Source: Cheilinus undulatus (lineage: Eukaryota; Chordata; Actinopteri; Labriformes; Labridae). From it: DNA of 64,000 bases. Location: the NCBI RefSeq assembly GCF_018320785.1, contig NC_054881.1:43500424-43564423 (forward strand), in the 5' to 3' direction. How positions within the stretch are numbered: the stretch's first letter is position 1; each line of letters opens with the position of its first letter. This document shows, in pieces, positions 40,801 through 52,570 of this stretch. A model generated the notes under the pieces. The model searched no databases and had not been told where the DNA came from. It worked only from the letters and a program-made list of their open reading frames with translations. The position numbers and the translations under genes were made by a program.

Positions 40801-43800
40801 TGATTGTAAACACTGAGAACCTGACTGTAAACACTGAGAACCTGATTGTAAACACTGAGAACCTGACTGTAAACACTGAGAACCTGACTGTAAACACTGA
40901 GAACCTGATTGTAAACACTGAGAACCTGACTGTAAACACTGAGAACCTGACTGTAAACACTGAGAACCTGACTGTAAACACTGAGAACCTGATTGTAAAC
41001 ACTGAGAACCTGACTGTAAACACTGAGAACCTGACTGTGAACACTGAGAACCTGACTGTAAACACTGAGAACCTGACTGTGAACACTGAGAACCTGACTG
41101 TAAACACTGAGAACCTGATTGTAAACACTGAGAACCTGATTGTAAACACTGAGAACCTGATTGTAAACACTGAGAACCTGACTGTAAACACTGAGAACCT
41201 GACTGTGAACACTGAGAACCTGACTGTAAACACTGAGAACCTGACTGTGAACACTGAGAACCTGACTGTAAACACTGAGAACCTGACTGTAAACACTGAG
41301 AACCTGACTGTAAACACTGAGAACCTGACTGTAAACACTGAGAACCTGACTGTAAAGACTGAGAACCTGACTGTAAACACTGAGAACCTGACTGTAAACA
41401 CTGAGAACCTGACTGTAAACACTGAGAACCTGACTGTAAACACTGAGAACCTGACTGTAAACACTGAGAACCTGATTGTAAACACTGAGAACCTGACTGT
41501 CAACACTGAGAACCTGAATGTAAAGACTGAGAACCTGACTGTAAACACTGAGAACCTGACTGTAAACACTGAGAACCTGACTGTAAACACTGAGAACCTG
41601 ATTGTAAACACTGAGAACCTGATTGTAAACACTGAGAACCTGACTGTAAAGACTGAGAACCTGACTGTAAACACTGAGAACCTGATTGTAAACACTGAGA
41701 ACCTGATTGTAAACACTGAGAACCTCACTGTAAACACTGAGAACCTGATTGTAAAGACTGAGAACCTGACTGTAAACACTGAGAACCTGACTGTAAAGAC
41801 TGAGAACCTGATTGTAAACACTGAGAACCTGACTGTAAACACTGAGAACCTGACTGTAAAGACTGAGAACCTGATTGTAAACACTGAGAACCTGACTGTA
41901 AACACTGAGAACCTGACTGTAAAGACTGAGAACCTGACTGTAAACACTGAGAACCTGATTGTAAACACTGAGAACCTTATTGTAAACACTGAGAACCTGA
42001 CTGTAAACACTGAGAACCTGATTGTAAACACTGAGAACCTGATTGTAAACACTGAGAACCTGATTGTAAACACTGAGAACCTTATTGTAAACACTGAGAA
42101 CCTGATTGTAAACACTGAGAACCTTATTGTAAACACTGAGAACCTGACTGTAAACACTGAGAACCTGATTGTAAACACTGAGAACCTGACTGTAAAAACT
42201 GAGAACCTGATTGTAAAGACTGAGAACCTTACTGTAAACACTGAGAACCTGACTGTAAAGACTGAGAACCTGATTGTAAACACTGAGAACCTGACTGTAA
42301 ACACTGAGAACCTGATTGTAAACACTGAGAACCTGACTGTAAACACTGAGAACCTGATTGTAAACACTGAGAACCTGACTGTAAAGACTGAGAACCTGAC
42401 TGTAAACACTGAGAACCTGACTGTAAACACTGAGAACCTGATTGTAAACACTGAGAACCTGACTGTAAACACTGAGAACCTGACTGTAAACACTGAGAAC
42501 CTGACTGTAAACACTGAGAACCTGATTGTAAACACTGAGAACCTGACTGTAAACACTGAGAACCTGACTGTAAACACTGAGAACCTGACTGTAAAGACTG
42601 AGAACCTGATTGTAAACACTGAGAACCTGACTGTAAACACTGAGAACCTGACTGTAAACACTGAGAACCTGACTGTAAACACTGAGAACCTGATTGTAAA
42701 CACTGAGAACCTGACTGTAAAGACTGAGAACCTGACTGTAAACACTGAGAACCTGCCTGTAAACACTGAGAACCTGATTGTAAACACTGAGAACCTGATT
42801 GTAAACACTGAGAACCTGACTGTAAACACTGAGAACCTGACTGTGAACACTGAGAACCTGATTGTAAACACTGAGAACCTGATTGTAAACACTGAGAACC
42901 TGATTGTAAACACTGAGAACCTGATTGTAAACACTGAGAACCTGACTGTAAACACTGAGAACCTGATTGTAAACACTGAGAACCTGATTGTAAACACTGA
43001 GAACCTGACTGTAAAAACTGAGAACCTGATTGTAAACACTGAGAACCTTACTGTAAACACTGAGAACCTGACTGTAAAGACTGAGAACCTGATTGTAAAC
43101 ACTGAGAACCTGACTGTAAACACTGAGAACCTGATTGTAAACACTGAGAACCTGACTGTAAACACTGAGAACCTGATTGTAAACACTGAGAACCTGACTG
43201 TAAAGACTGAGAACCTGACTGTAAACACTGAGAACCTGACTGTAAACACTGAGAACCTGATTGTAAACACTGAGAACCTGACTGTAAACACTGAGAACCT
43301 GACTGTAAACACTGAGAACCTGACTGTAAAGACTGAGAACCTGATTGTAAACACTGAGAACCTGACTGTAAACACTGAGAACCTGACTGTAAACACTGAG
43401 AACCTGACTGTAAACACTGAGAACCTGATTGTAAACACTGAGAACCTGACTGTAAAGACTGAGAACCTGACTGTAAACACTGAGAACCTGCCTGTAAACA
43501 CTGAGAACCTGATTGTAAACACTGAGAACCTGACTGTAAACACTGAGAACCTGACTGTAAACACTGAGAACCTGATTGTAAACACTGAGAACCTGATTGT
43601 AAACACTGAGAACCTGACTGTAAACACTGAGAACCTGACTGTGAACACTGAGAACCTGATTGTAAACACTGAGAACCTGACTGTAAACACTGAGAACCTG
43701 ATTTTTTAACACTGAGAACCTGATTGTAAACACTGAGAACCTGACTGTAAAAACTGAGAACCTGATTGTAAAGACTGAGAACCTGATTGTAAAGACTGAG

Positions 43801-46800
43801 AACCTTACTGTAAACACTGAGAACCTGACTGTAAACACTGAGAACCTGACTGTAAACACTGAGAACCTGATTGTAAACACTGAGAACCTGATTGTAAACA
43901 CTGAGAACCTGACTGTAAACACTGAGAACCTGACTGTGAACACTGAGAACCTGATTGTAAACACTGAGAACCTGACTGTAAACACTGAGAACCTGACTGT
44001 AAACACTGAGAACCTGACTGTGAACACTGAGAACCTGATTGTAAACACTGAGAACCTGACTGTAAACACTGAGAACCTGATTGTAAACACTGAGAACCTG
44101 ATTGTAAACACTGAGAACCTGACTGTAAAAACTGAGAACCTGATTGTAAAGATTGAGAACCTGATTGTAAAGACTGAGAACCTTACTGTAAACACTGAGA
44201 ACCTGACTGTAAAGACTGAGAACCTGATTGTAAACACTGAGAACCTGACTGTAAACACTGAGAACCTGATTGTAAACACTGAGAACCTTATTGTAAACAC
44301 TGAGAACCTGACTGTAAACACTGAGAACCTGATTGTAAACACTGAGAACCTGATTGTAAACACTGAGAACCTGACTGTAAAAACTGAGAACCTGATTGTA
44401 AAGACTGAGAACCTGATTGTAAAGACTGAGAACCTGACTGTAAACACTGAGAACCTGACTGTAAACACTGAGAACCTGACTGTAAACACTGAGAACCTGA
44501 TTGTAAACACTGAGAACCTGACTGTAAACACTGAGAACCTGACTGTAAACACTGAGAACCTGACTGTAAAGACTGAGAACCTGATTGTAAACACTGAGAA
44601 CCTGACTGTAAACACTGAGAACCTGACTGTAAACACTGAGAACCTGACTGTAAACACTGAGAACCTGATTGTAAACACTGAGAACCTGACTGTAAAGACT
44701 GAGAACCTGACTGTAAACACTGAGAACCTGCCTGTAAACACTGAGAACCTGATTGTAAACACTGAGAACCTGATTGTAAACACTGAGAACCTGACTGTAA
44801 ACACTGAGAACCTGACTGTGAACACTGAGAACCTGATTGTAAACACTGAGAACCTGATTGTAAACACTGAGAACCTGATTGTAAACACTGAGAACCTGAT
44901 TGTAAACACTGAGAACCTGACTGTAAACACTGAGAACCTGATTGTAAACACTGAGAACCTGATTGTAAACACTGAGAACCTGACTGTAAAAACTGAGAAC
45001 CTGATTGTAAACACTGAGAACCTGACTGTAAACACTGAGAACCTGACTGTAAAGACTGAGAACCTGATTGTAAACACTGAGAACCTGACTGTAAACACTG
45101 AGAACCTGATTGTAAACACTGAGAACCTGACTGTAAACACTGAGAACCTGATTGTAAACACTGAGAACCTGACTGTAAAGACTGAGAACCTGACTGTAAA
45201 CACTGAGAACCTGACTGTAAACACTGAGAACCTGATTGTAAACACTGAGAACCTGACTGTAAACACTGAGAACCTGACTGTAAACACTGAGAACCTGACT
45301 GTAAAGACTGAGAACCTGATTGTAAACACTGAGAACCTGACTGTAAACACTGAGAACCTGACTGTAAACACTGAGAACCTGACTGTAAACACTGAGAACC
45401 TGATTGTAAACACTGAGAACCTGACTGTAAAGACTGAGAACCTGACTGTAAACACTGAGAACCTGCCTGTAAACACTGAGAACCTGATTGTAAACACTGA
45501 GAACCTGACTGTAAACACTGAGAACCTGACTGTAAACACTGAGAACCTGATTGTAAACACTGAGAACCTGATTGTAAACACTGAGAACCTGACTGTAAAC
45601 ACTGAGAACCTGACTGTGAACACTGAGAACCTGATTGTAAACACTGAGAACCTGACTGTAAACACTGAGAACCTGATTTTTTAACACTGAGAACCTGATT
45701 GTAAACACTGAGAACCTGACTGTAAAAACTGAGAACCTGATTGTAAAGACTGAGAACCTGATTGTAAAGACTGAGAACCTTACTGTAAACACTGAGAACC
45801 TGACTGTAAACACTGAGAACCTGACTGTAAACACTGAGAACCTGATTGTAAACACTGAGAACCTGATTGTAAACACTGAGAACCTGACTGTAAACACTGA
45901 GAACCTGACTGTGAACACTGAGAACCTGATTGTAAACACTGAGAACCTGACTGTAAACACTGAGAACCTGACTGTAAACACTGAGAACCTGACTGTGAAC
46001 ACTGAGAACCTGATTGTAAACACTGAGAACCTGACTGTAAACACTGAGAACCTGATTGTAAACACTGAGAACCTGATTGTAAACACTGAGAACCTGACTG
46101 TAAAAACTGAGAACCTGATTGTAAAGATTGAGAACCTGATTGTAAAGACTGAGAACCTTACTGTAAACACTGAGAACCTGACTGTAAAGACTGAGAACCT
46201 GATTGTAAACACTGAGAACCTGACTGTAAACACTGAGAACCTGATTGTAAACACTGAGAACCTTATTGTAAACACTGAGAACCTGACTGTAAACACTGAG
46301 AACCTGATTGTAAACACTGAGAACCTGATTGTAAACACTGAGAACCTGACTGTAAAAACTGAGAACCTGATTGTAAAGACTGAGAACCTGATTGTAAAGA
46401 CTGAGAACCTGACTGTAAACACTGAGAACCTGACTGTAAACACTGAGAACCTGACTGTAAAGACTGAGAACCTGATTGTAAACACTGAGAACCTGACTGT
46501 AAACACTGAGAACCTGATTGTAAACACTGAGAACCTGACTGTAAACACTGAGAACCTGATTGTAAACACTGAGAACCTGACTGTAAACACTGAGAACCTG
46601 ACTGTAAACACTGAGAACCTGATTGTAAACACTGAGAACCTGACTGTAAACACTGAGAACCTGACTGTTAACACTGAGAACCTGATTGTAAACACTGAGA
46701 ACCTGACTGTGAACACTGAGAACCTGACTGTGAACACTGAGAACCTGATTGTAAACACTGAGAACCTGATTGTAAACACTGAGAACCTGATTGTAAACAC

Positions 46801-46998
46801 TGAGAACCTGATTGTAAACACTGAGAACCTGACTGTAAACACTGAGAACCTGACTGTGAACACTGAGAACCTGACTGTAAACACTGAGAACCTGACTGTG
46901 AACACTGAGAACCTGACTGTAAACACTGAGAACCTGACTGTAAACACTGAGAACCTGACTGTAAACACTGAGAACCTGACTGTAAACACTGAGAACCT
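37883..46998. repeat. 9.1-kb minisatellite of 21-bp units
   Basis: About 434 head-to-tail copies of a 21-bp unit with core CTGAYTGTAAACACTGAG plus AAC. Variable sites: C/T in GACTG/GATTG, AACACTG/AAGACTG/AAAACTG, GTAAAC/GTGAAC, CCTGA/CCTTA. Four of the six reading frames of the unit lack stops, giving long phantom frames (the longest 37809-45665, minus strand, 2,618 codons of heptads such as FSVFTVR, VLSVYSQ, SQCLQSG; plus strand NTENLTV). Two 22-bp units (GATTTTTTAACACTG at about 43701 and 45676) shift frame. Higher-order periods are visible. No sign of real coding use. Confidence 0.99.
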
Positions 46999-47390
46999 CC
47001 TGCAGCAGGATAACAGAGATCTTAGATCCTCTCACCAGCTGAAGGAACCGTCCCACCTTCTCTATTCTCCTCTCTGCAGGCTCAGAGTCACAGTCAGGTC
47101 ACTGATCTGGGTCAGATCCTCCACAGCTCAGACTCAGCACCACCAGGTCCTAGTTTCTCTGAGGATTCTAGAAAAGCTGAATTATAAAACAGTCAGACTG
47201 ATGATTGTGGATCAGGGAGGTGAAAACAGGACTGATAAAATCACTCACAGATAAAAGTCAATCAGTGAAGCTCCAATAAGAGAAAAGACCAGACTCTCTG
47301 TCCTGATGAGATCATCCTGATGGTCGGAGAGTCTCAGTCCTTCTCAGGAGGTTCCTGAAGACGATGGAGCTGCAGCCTAACACTCGGTAT
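46999..47390. other. Unique segment between two minisatellites
   Basis: About 390 bases with no recognised gene or repeat. One plus-strand frame of the 21-bp array simply runs on to 47254. Confidence 0.5.
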
Positions 47391-47777
47391 GTAGTCTACA
47401 TCTGTTCAACAAGACTAATAATAACGTACGTACTCTACATCTGTTCAACAAGACTAATAATAACGTACGTACTCTACATCTGTTCAACAAGACTAAAAAT
47501 AACGTACGTACTCTACATCTGTTCAACAAGACTAATAATAACGTACGTACTCTACATCTGTTCAACAAGACTAAAAATAACGTACGTACTCTACATCTGT
47601 TCAACAAGACTAATAATAACGTACGTACTCTACATCTGTTCAACAAGACTAATAATAACGTACGTACTCTACATCTGTTCAACAAGACTAATAATAACGT
47701 ACGTACTCTACATCTGTTCAACAAGACTAATAATAACGTACGTACTCTACATCTGTTCAACAAGACTAATAATAACG
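47391..47777. repeat. 39-bp tandem repeat, about 10 copies
   Basis: Unit: AACGTACGTACTCTACATCT followed by GTTCAACAAGACTAATAAT. It contains the 8-bp palindrome ACGTACGT. Two units carry AAAAAT for ATAAT, and the first lacks the ACGTAC part. 39 bp is a multiple of three and free of stops in two frames, which yields phantom frames of 13-residue repeats (47364-47822 plus, 47377-47763 minus). Confidence 0.97.
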
Positions 47778-48017
47778 TTTAAATACAGAGGCATGTTTGA
47801 GAGAATATTCAGGAATAAATGAACAGGAGAAGGACAGGCTGCTTCATAGAGAACTTCAAGAGAACTCTGTAGACCAGATCCTTCTGATCTAGAAATAAAG
47901 ATTTACTGATGGACTGAAGAGAATTTAGAGCAGCAGGAAAAACAAACGGTTTAAATCAAAAAGAACAGAGAGATCATCACATCTTCAGCTGAAACATGTT
48001 TGAATAAATCCACTGCT

Positions 48018-48047
48018 TTAACAATAATAATAATAATAATAATAATA
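48018..48047. repeat. (AAT)n microsatellite
   Basis: About nine AAT triplets. A similar run lies at 56801-56824 in lmnb1 intron 1. Confidence 0.9.
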
Positions 48048-48101
48048 ACTTTACTTCTATAGCACTTTTTTAAACACACAGTTACACTTTAGCGTCTAAA
48101 T

Positions 48102-48827
48102 CAGGGGGGTCAAACTCAGACTGGGTCCGGGGCCAGATTTGATCTGAGAAGTCTTGAGGGCCGGACTATTTAGACCAGGAGTGTGAAAGTCAATCCGGAT
48201 TCTGAATTTAGGCCTAACCTAAGAGGTCAACATTTAAACATAAAATGCCAACCTCGTTTTCACCATCAGTAAAACATGAAAACATATAAATAACACTGAT
48301 AATAAATCATTCTGAGATTTAAAAAGTAAAAATAAAAAGTTTAAAGGCTCAAAGTCTGAGATAAAAGTCAAACTTGTTAGTTCAAAAGGTCAAAAAACAA
48401 AATTAAAAGGCAAAATAAAGTTTTTAAAAGGCAAATACATGAGCTAGAAAGTCAACATCACAAGTTTAAAAGGTAAAAATGTGACTTAGAGTTTAGAGTT
48501 ATGACTCTTGAAGGTCAACACATGAAAAAGTCAAAATCATCATTTTAAGTCAGAACTGGGAGATTCAAAGTTGTAAATATGAAATGACAACATTCATTTA
48601 TTTACTCACCTTCCTGAATTTTTAATCTAACTTCTTTTACTTTTCAGATTTTTGTAATCTGTCAAGGATATTTTAAATCATCCAGGTAAAGTTTACACAT
48701 TTACTGGAGGAAACCTGCAGACCTGATGGTGGTCCAGTTAGACCAGAAGGATCTTATGATCCTGTGAGCCAGATGAAACTGTACCACGGCCGGTTATGGC
48801 CCCCGGGCCATGAGTTGGACACCCGTG
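48102..48827. mobile_element. hAT-type element with decayed AAAAGGTCAAAA interior (copy 2)
   Basis: Left CAGGGGGGTCAAACTCAGAC, right GAGTTGGACACCCGTG with GGCCCCCGGGCCA just inside. A perfect 8-bp target duplication GTCTAAAT lies at 48094-48101 and 48828-48835. The interior is the reverse complement of the TTTTGACCTTTT repeat of 33373-34207, so it is inserted in the opposite orientation. Confidence 0.92.
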
Positions 48828-48835
48828 GTCTAAAT

Positions 48836-49440
48836 GCTTATTACTAAATGATAAATACCCTAAAAAATAAAAACTAGTTCCCGGTGTTTTAAAACCAATC
48901 CTGCCCCCTGCTGGTTCCTTTAGGATCTGCATTCTTTTTAAATGTGCCTCTCCTTCATCAACTGTTATTGACTTTAATATGACCTTTAACACCTGAGGGT
49001 CACCTGGTCGGTACTTACCTGTAGAACTCTCAAACACCTCAGCCTGACTGCCTCACGTACGTGGGTTCAGCTCCAGCCTCTTCTATGTGTTCCACTAATC
49101 CCTGGTCTCAGCTCTGTCCCCCATCCTGGTCCTTAACTACAGATTTAAGAAGAGAAAGACTCCATCCTCTCTGGGACCCACAGCTACAGTCTCACCCTCA
49201 TCTACCTCATGGAGGAGATATATAACAATAAATAACAAAGTTCTAATTCTTAAAGACATGTTTATATTAACAGAGAAAAAGGGGAAAAACACAACAGAAC
49301 ATGAAATTAAATGATCATTTATTTCAATAATAATTACACCTTTACGTGTCTTTTCATTTGTCTTTGCTCAAACAAAATTCACTGGTCTGGTAAAAGACAG
49401 AAGCCTAACACCTTTAAATAATGATTAGAGTTACATTTCA
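48836..49440. other. Spacer, possible SINE fragment
   Basis: Around 49054-49085, GTACGTGGGTTCAGCTCCAG resembles a SINE B-box region but is too short to be sure. Nothing else recognised. Confidence 0.35.
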
Positions 49441-49890
49441 AAGCTTTCAGCCTGGGCTAAGATGCTCCAGTCTCCTCTGAGTGACAAACTGAAAGAGTTT
49501 TTATCATCAGTAATATTTTATATTTTAATATTTTACCACAGCTGCTTTAAAAGTCTGCTGTGTCTGCTGCTCTTTATACTGATCCGTCTAAACCCTTCCA
49601 TACTGTTGATCATGTTTAAAAGTCAGGCGAGTTTTTATTGGTCTGTCAGAACAGTCGCTGCGTTGGTTTGGTTTATTTATTGAACAGAACTCAGAGAGCA
49701 GGCAGAGGAATCCACCTCTAAATATGCTGAAGTTAAAAACGGCGTTCCTCAGGGCTCAGTCTTAGGACCGCCGTTATTCACCCTTTATATCAGCAGTATC
49801 GGGGAGTGCTCCCTGTGCTAATGTACATTTACATGCTGATGACAGGGTTAAAAACACAATATCAATAAAAAATATCCCAGTTTCCATTCT
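49440..49890 (+). pseudogene. LINE reverse-transcriptase relic (L2/Rex-like)
   Basis: Three RT blocks are readable in order, with frameshifts between them: LSKPFHTVDH (about 49586; canonical LSKAFDTVDH), GVPQGSVLGPPLFTLYI (from 49741, RT domain motif B), and NVHLHADD (about 49821-49844), corresponding to the YADD active-site box with Tyr changed to His. Stops and frameshifts make it non-functional. The endonuclease and 3' tail are absent. This is the usual pattern of a short decayed non-LTR insertion; the clade is a guess. Confidence 0.8.
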
Positions 49891-50084
49891 AGATGTATCA
49901 TACATGCTGTCTATGCTTTTAGGTGCTTTAGTTTAATATGCAAGAAAGAGCGTTGTTTTACTGAATGCATGAAGTGCAAAAATAAATGATACCCAGAATA
50001 AGTCATGTGTTAATAGGACTACACATTTCTGCAGGATTTGAGGTTGCTACCACCTGACATTTGCAAATTACTTAAAGTTAAACC

Positions 50085-50232
50085 AGGCTGCAAGGTGACG
50101 CAGGGGTTAGCGTTGCTGCCTCACAGCAAGAAGTTCACTGGTTCGCTTCCTGTCAGGGCCTTTCTGTGCAGAGTTTGCATGTTCTCCATGTGCAGGCGTG
50201 GGTTCTCTGCAGGTACTCCGGCTTCCTAAAAA
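50085..50232 (+). repeat. tRNA-derived SINE of DANA/V-SINE type
   Basis: A-box-like GGGGTTAGCGTTGCTGCC, the phrase CTCACAGCAAGAAG, B-box-like GGTTCGCTTCC, then the conserved core GAGTTTGCATGTTCTCC and GCGTGGGTTCTCTGCAGGTA. This order is that of zebrafish DANA / Mermaid and related V-SINEs. The 3' tail is missing or decayed. Confidence 0.8.
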
Positions 50233-50744
50233 TGGACACACGTTTTAAAATAGAATGAAGAATTTTATGGTAAAATTTGGAATTTCTCACTTTAAAAACA
50301 TCATTTTTGATGCTCCAATAATGTGTTCATTTATTTGGACGCCACAGGACATTTTTAGGGTGTGAGATAAAATTTAGTCTATTTTTCAAATAAACTTAAA
50401 ACATAAAGTAAGGCAAGTTGTGTTTGGTAGATTATGTCTTTGTTGTAACAATGCTTCTTGGTAATAAATCTTATACCGTTGGAAAGCCTGTTTATTACCC
50501 TTTTAAATGATGCCACATTTGTAAGGATCATGCATTTGTGGGATGAGCAGCAGAGCTGAGTATGTGGGTTGCGCCCATGAAAAATGTGCCAGATCTTCTC
50601 TGCCAACGCCAAACAGCTGATTCTGCTGTTGACTCTTGTTTGGTGTTTGGTGATTGGATGATTGAAGTTTGAAGAAACAAGACATACTGACAATTTAACA
50701 ATTTATTCATTTAACAAACAGGAGCCTCAGTAGAAGAACCAATC

Positions 50745-51090
50745 ACAGCCACAACAGCCTGGCTCCTCCTCCTCATGCTGGTCACCAGCCTGGTCACACA
50801 CTGCTGCGGGACGGCGTCCCATTCTTCAACCAGCATTTGTCACCAGGCAACCACCGTGGTTGTGTTGGTCACTCTGGCACCAACAGCACGCCCAAGCTGA
50901 TCCCACAAGAGTTCAATGGGGTTAAAGGTCAGGACTGCTGGTAGGACATTCCATCCTCTCCACTCCCAGATCCTGGAGCTGGTCTCTGATAAACCCTGTT
51001 CTATGGAACTTGGCCTTCAGTTTGGAGATGGTACTAGGGTTCACTCCAAACAATGCCACAGCTTGGTTTAGCAGAACACCAGCTTGAAGT
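50745..51090 (-). pseudogene. Tc1-like transposase, internally deleted
   Basis: See the enclosing element. The N-terminal DNA-binding segment is joined to the NPIELLWD region, removing roughly the central half of a typical 340-residue protein. A TGA interrupts the tail after the VVAW residues. It cannot encode an active enzyme but could be mobilised by an intact relative. Confidence 0.8.
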
Positions 51091-51182
51091 CGCCCAACCG
51101 ACGGCCCTATCCAGATCAGTCAGACGTGGCAGGCCGATTCTTGGAGCAGACATCTACTGACCGTAGCCCCGCCCATGCCCAC

Positions 51183-51217
51183 AGGTGCTCCAATCAGCAC
51201 CTGATCGGAGCACCTGG
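51183..51217. other. Perfect hairpin inside the Tc1-type element
   Basis: CAGGTGCTCC and its exact complement GGAGCACCTG flank a 15-base loop (AATCAGCACCTGATC, itself partly palindromic), between the transposase remnant and the right arm. Confidence 0.7.
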
Positions 51218-51789
51218 GGGTACCAGAAGCTCAAAACAAGAGTCAACAGCAGAATCAGCTGTTTGGCATCGACAGAGAAGATCTGGCACATTTTTCATGG
51301 ACGCAACCCACATCCTCAGCTCTGCTGCTCATCCCACAAATGCATGATCCTTACAAATGTGGCATCATTTAAAAGGGTAATAAACAGGCTTTCCAACGGT
51401 ATAAGATTTATTACCAAGAAGCATTGTTACAACAAAGACATAATCTACCAAACACAACTTGCCTTACTTTTTGTTTGAAGGTTACATTGAAATTGTGTGA
51501 TCAAAATTGAGAAATGATCAGAATAACAACGCTTTCCTACTGATGACTGACATCCGTTATTTTAATATGCTGCATAAAGCTGTGTAACCTAATCATTATC
51601 TAACCAGGTTTTTTTTTATTTTTTTAAGGTATTTATTTAAGAAAAATATCTGTATGAATGCAAAGCTCTCACACATATATATGGCATATGGTTCATTTAG
51701 CTTTAAACTGTTAAATTACCGGGTTTAAACGGTCAGCGGTCTTAAAGCCAGTCTTCATTGTGTCTGTACTGTACGGCTGTCCGACCGGG

Positions 51790-52226
51790 AGAAATGATAC
51801 AATCAAATAATTCAAGCCCGGGCATTATTGGTGGAGGCGCTTGATATATTCACCAAGACACTCCGGTTCCAAGGCGGGGTTAGCTGTTTAAGCCAAGTAT
51901 GTTGTAATGTGACACCGCCCGCGCGGGGTATTCCCGGGTCACGTCGGTGAGTGATTCAAACGAACGAAGAAGTCAAAGTTGAAAGAACGCATTGCGTCGA
52001 GCCTCGCGATTGGCTGTCTGAAACTAACGTAAATTTTTCAATGAGCCGCCATGTTGGGAAGCCAAACCCCTCTTTCATTCGGTTGAGAAAGGACGGGATA
52101 CACTTCCAGAGGAGTTTACGGAAGTGCGAGCTCTCTTTGGGCTGAAGAAGAACAACCGTTACACCCGCGGAGCAGCCGCCCGAGCTCGGTTTTTATCTGC
52201 GTTGTTTCACCAGCGAGTTTTGAACA
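51790..52226 (+). promoter_or_regulatory. lmnb1: lmnb1 promoter and 5' UTR
   Basis: A CpG-richer region just upstream of the lmnb1 start. Inverted CCAAT boxes (ATTGG) lie at 51827-51831 and 52009-52013. GCCGCCATGTTG at 52045-52056 is one base from the complement of the YY1 consensus. TTCAAA at 51955-51960 may be a CHR-like element, which would suit cell-cycle control, but the match is short. No TATA box was seen. The transcription start is unknown; the ATG inside the YY1-like site would open a short upstream frame if transcribed. Confidence 0.55.
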
Positions 52227-52570
52227 ATGGCGACCGCGACTCCGACCAGTCCGAGGAGCACGTGCAGCACTCCTCTGAGCTCCACCAGGATCTCCCGCCT
52301 GCAGGAGAAACAGCAGCTGAGGGACCTCAACGACCGCCTGGCCGTCTACATCGACAAAGTCCGCAGCTTGGAGTCCGAGAACGACATCCTTCAGCTGCAG
52401 ATCTCCGAGAAGGAGGACGTGTGGACCCGGGAGGTGTCCGGGCTGAAGGCGCTCTATGAGACGGAGCTGGCGGACGCCCGCAGGAGCCTGGATGATTCCT
52501 CCAAGGAGCGGGCCTGGCTGCAGATCGAGCTGGGAAAGATCAGAACCGAGCACGAGCAGCTGGTGCAGAG
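52227..52570 (+). CDS. lmnb1: Lamin B1, exon 1 (head, coil 1A, start of coil 1B)
   Basis: First coding exon of a nuclear lamin: 114 codons plus two bases, donor AG/GTAAGC at 52571. The start ATG is in good context (ACAATGG). MATATP opens the head; [20 protein letters not shown] (residues 24-43) and [10 protein letters not shown] are the lamin/intermediate-filament coil 1A signature; [19 protein letters not shown] and [15 protein letters not shown] belong to coil 1[17 protein letters not shown] and the EHEQL ending favour B1 over B2, and the neighbours prrc1/ctxn3 agree. Known role: farnesylated filament of the nuclear lamina. Odd: the head reads STPLSSTR where lamins normally have LSPTR, so the conserved mitotic Cdk1 Ser-Pro is missing, although Thr15-Pro16 remains. 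The remaining rod, Ig fold and CAAX box lie beyond the window. Confidence 0.93.

Larger units (their letters stand above)
50405..51470 (-). mobile_element. Non-autonomous Tc1-type transposon with long, nearly identical inverted repeats
   Basis: Arms of about 235 bases (50405-50641 and about 51234-51470) differ by only about 5 bases by eye; the outer ends read AAAGTAAGGCAAGTTG and its complement. Between them, on the minus strand, is a transposase remnant: LFGVNPSTISKLKAKF (N-terminal helix-turn-helix) is followed almost at once by SPDLTFNPIELLWDQLGRAV and the C-terminal tail with one stop codon. The catalytic middle (first two acidic residues) has been deleted. Tc1 elements insert at TA; I could not fix the exact duplication. 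Confidence 0.85.

Noticed and set aside
37883..46998. CRISPR-like regular repeat spacing.
   Set aside because: There are no unique spacers between repeats; the repeat is continuous and the DNA is vertebrate.
37809..47254. Open frames of 2,618, 1,947, 1,313, 922, 890, 582 and 447 codons made of heptad repeats (FSVFTVR, VLSVYSQ, SQCLQSG, NTENLTV), some with N-x-T sequons or regular leucines.
   Set aside because: A 21-bp unit is seven codons and four of its six frames lack stops, so any such array gives long frames on both strands. There is no signal, domain, conserved end, splice signal or promoter, and variant sites do not favour silent changes.
50379..51478. Two similar frames (104 codons minus, 97 codons plus) at either end.
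   Set aside because: They are the two inverted arms of the Tc1-type element read on opposite strands.
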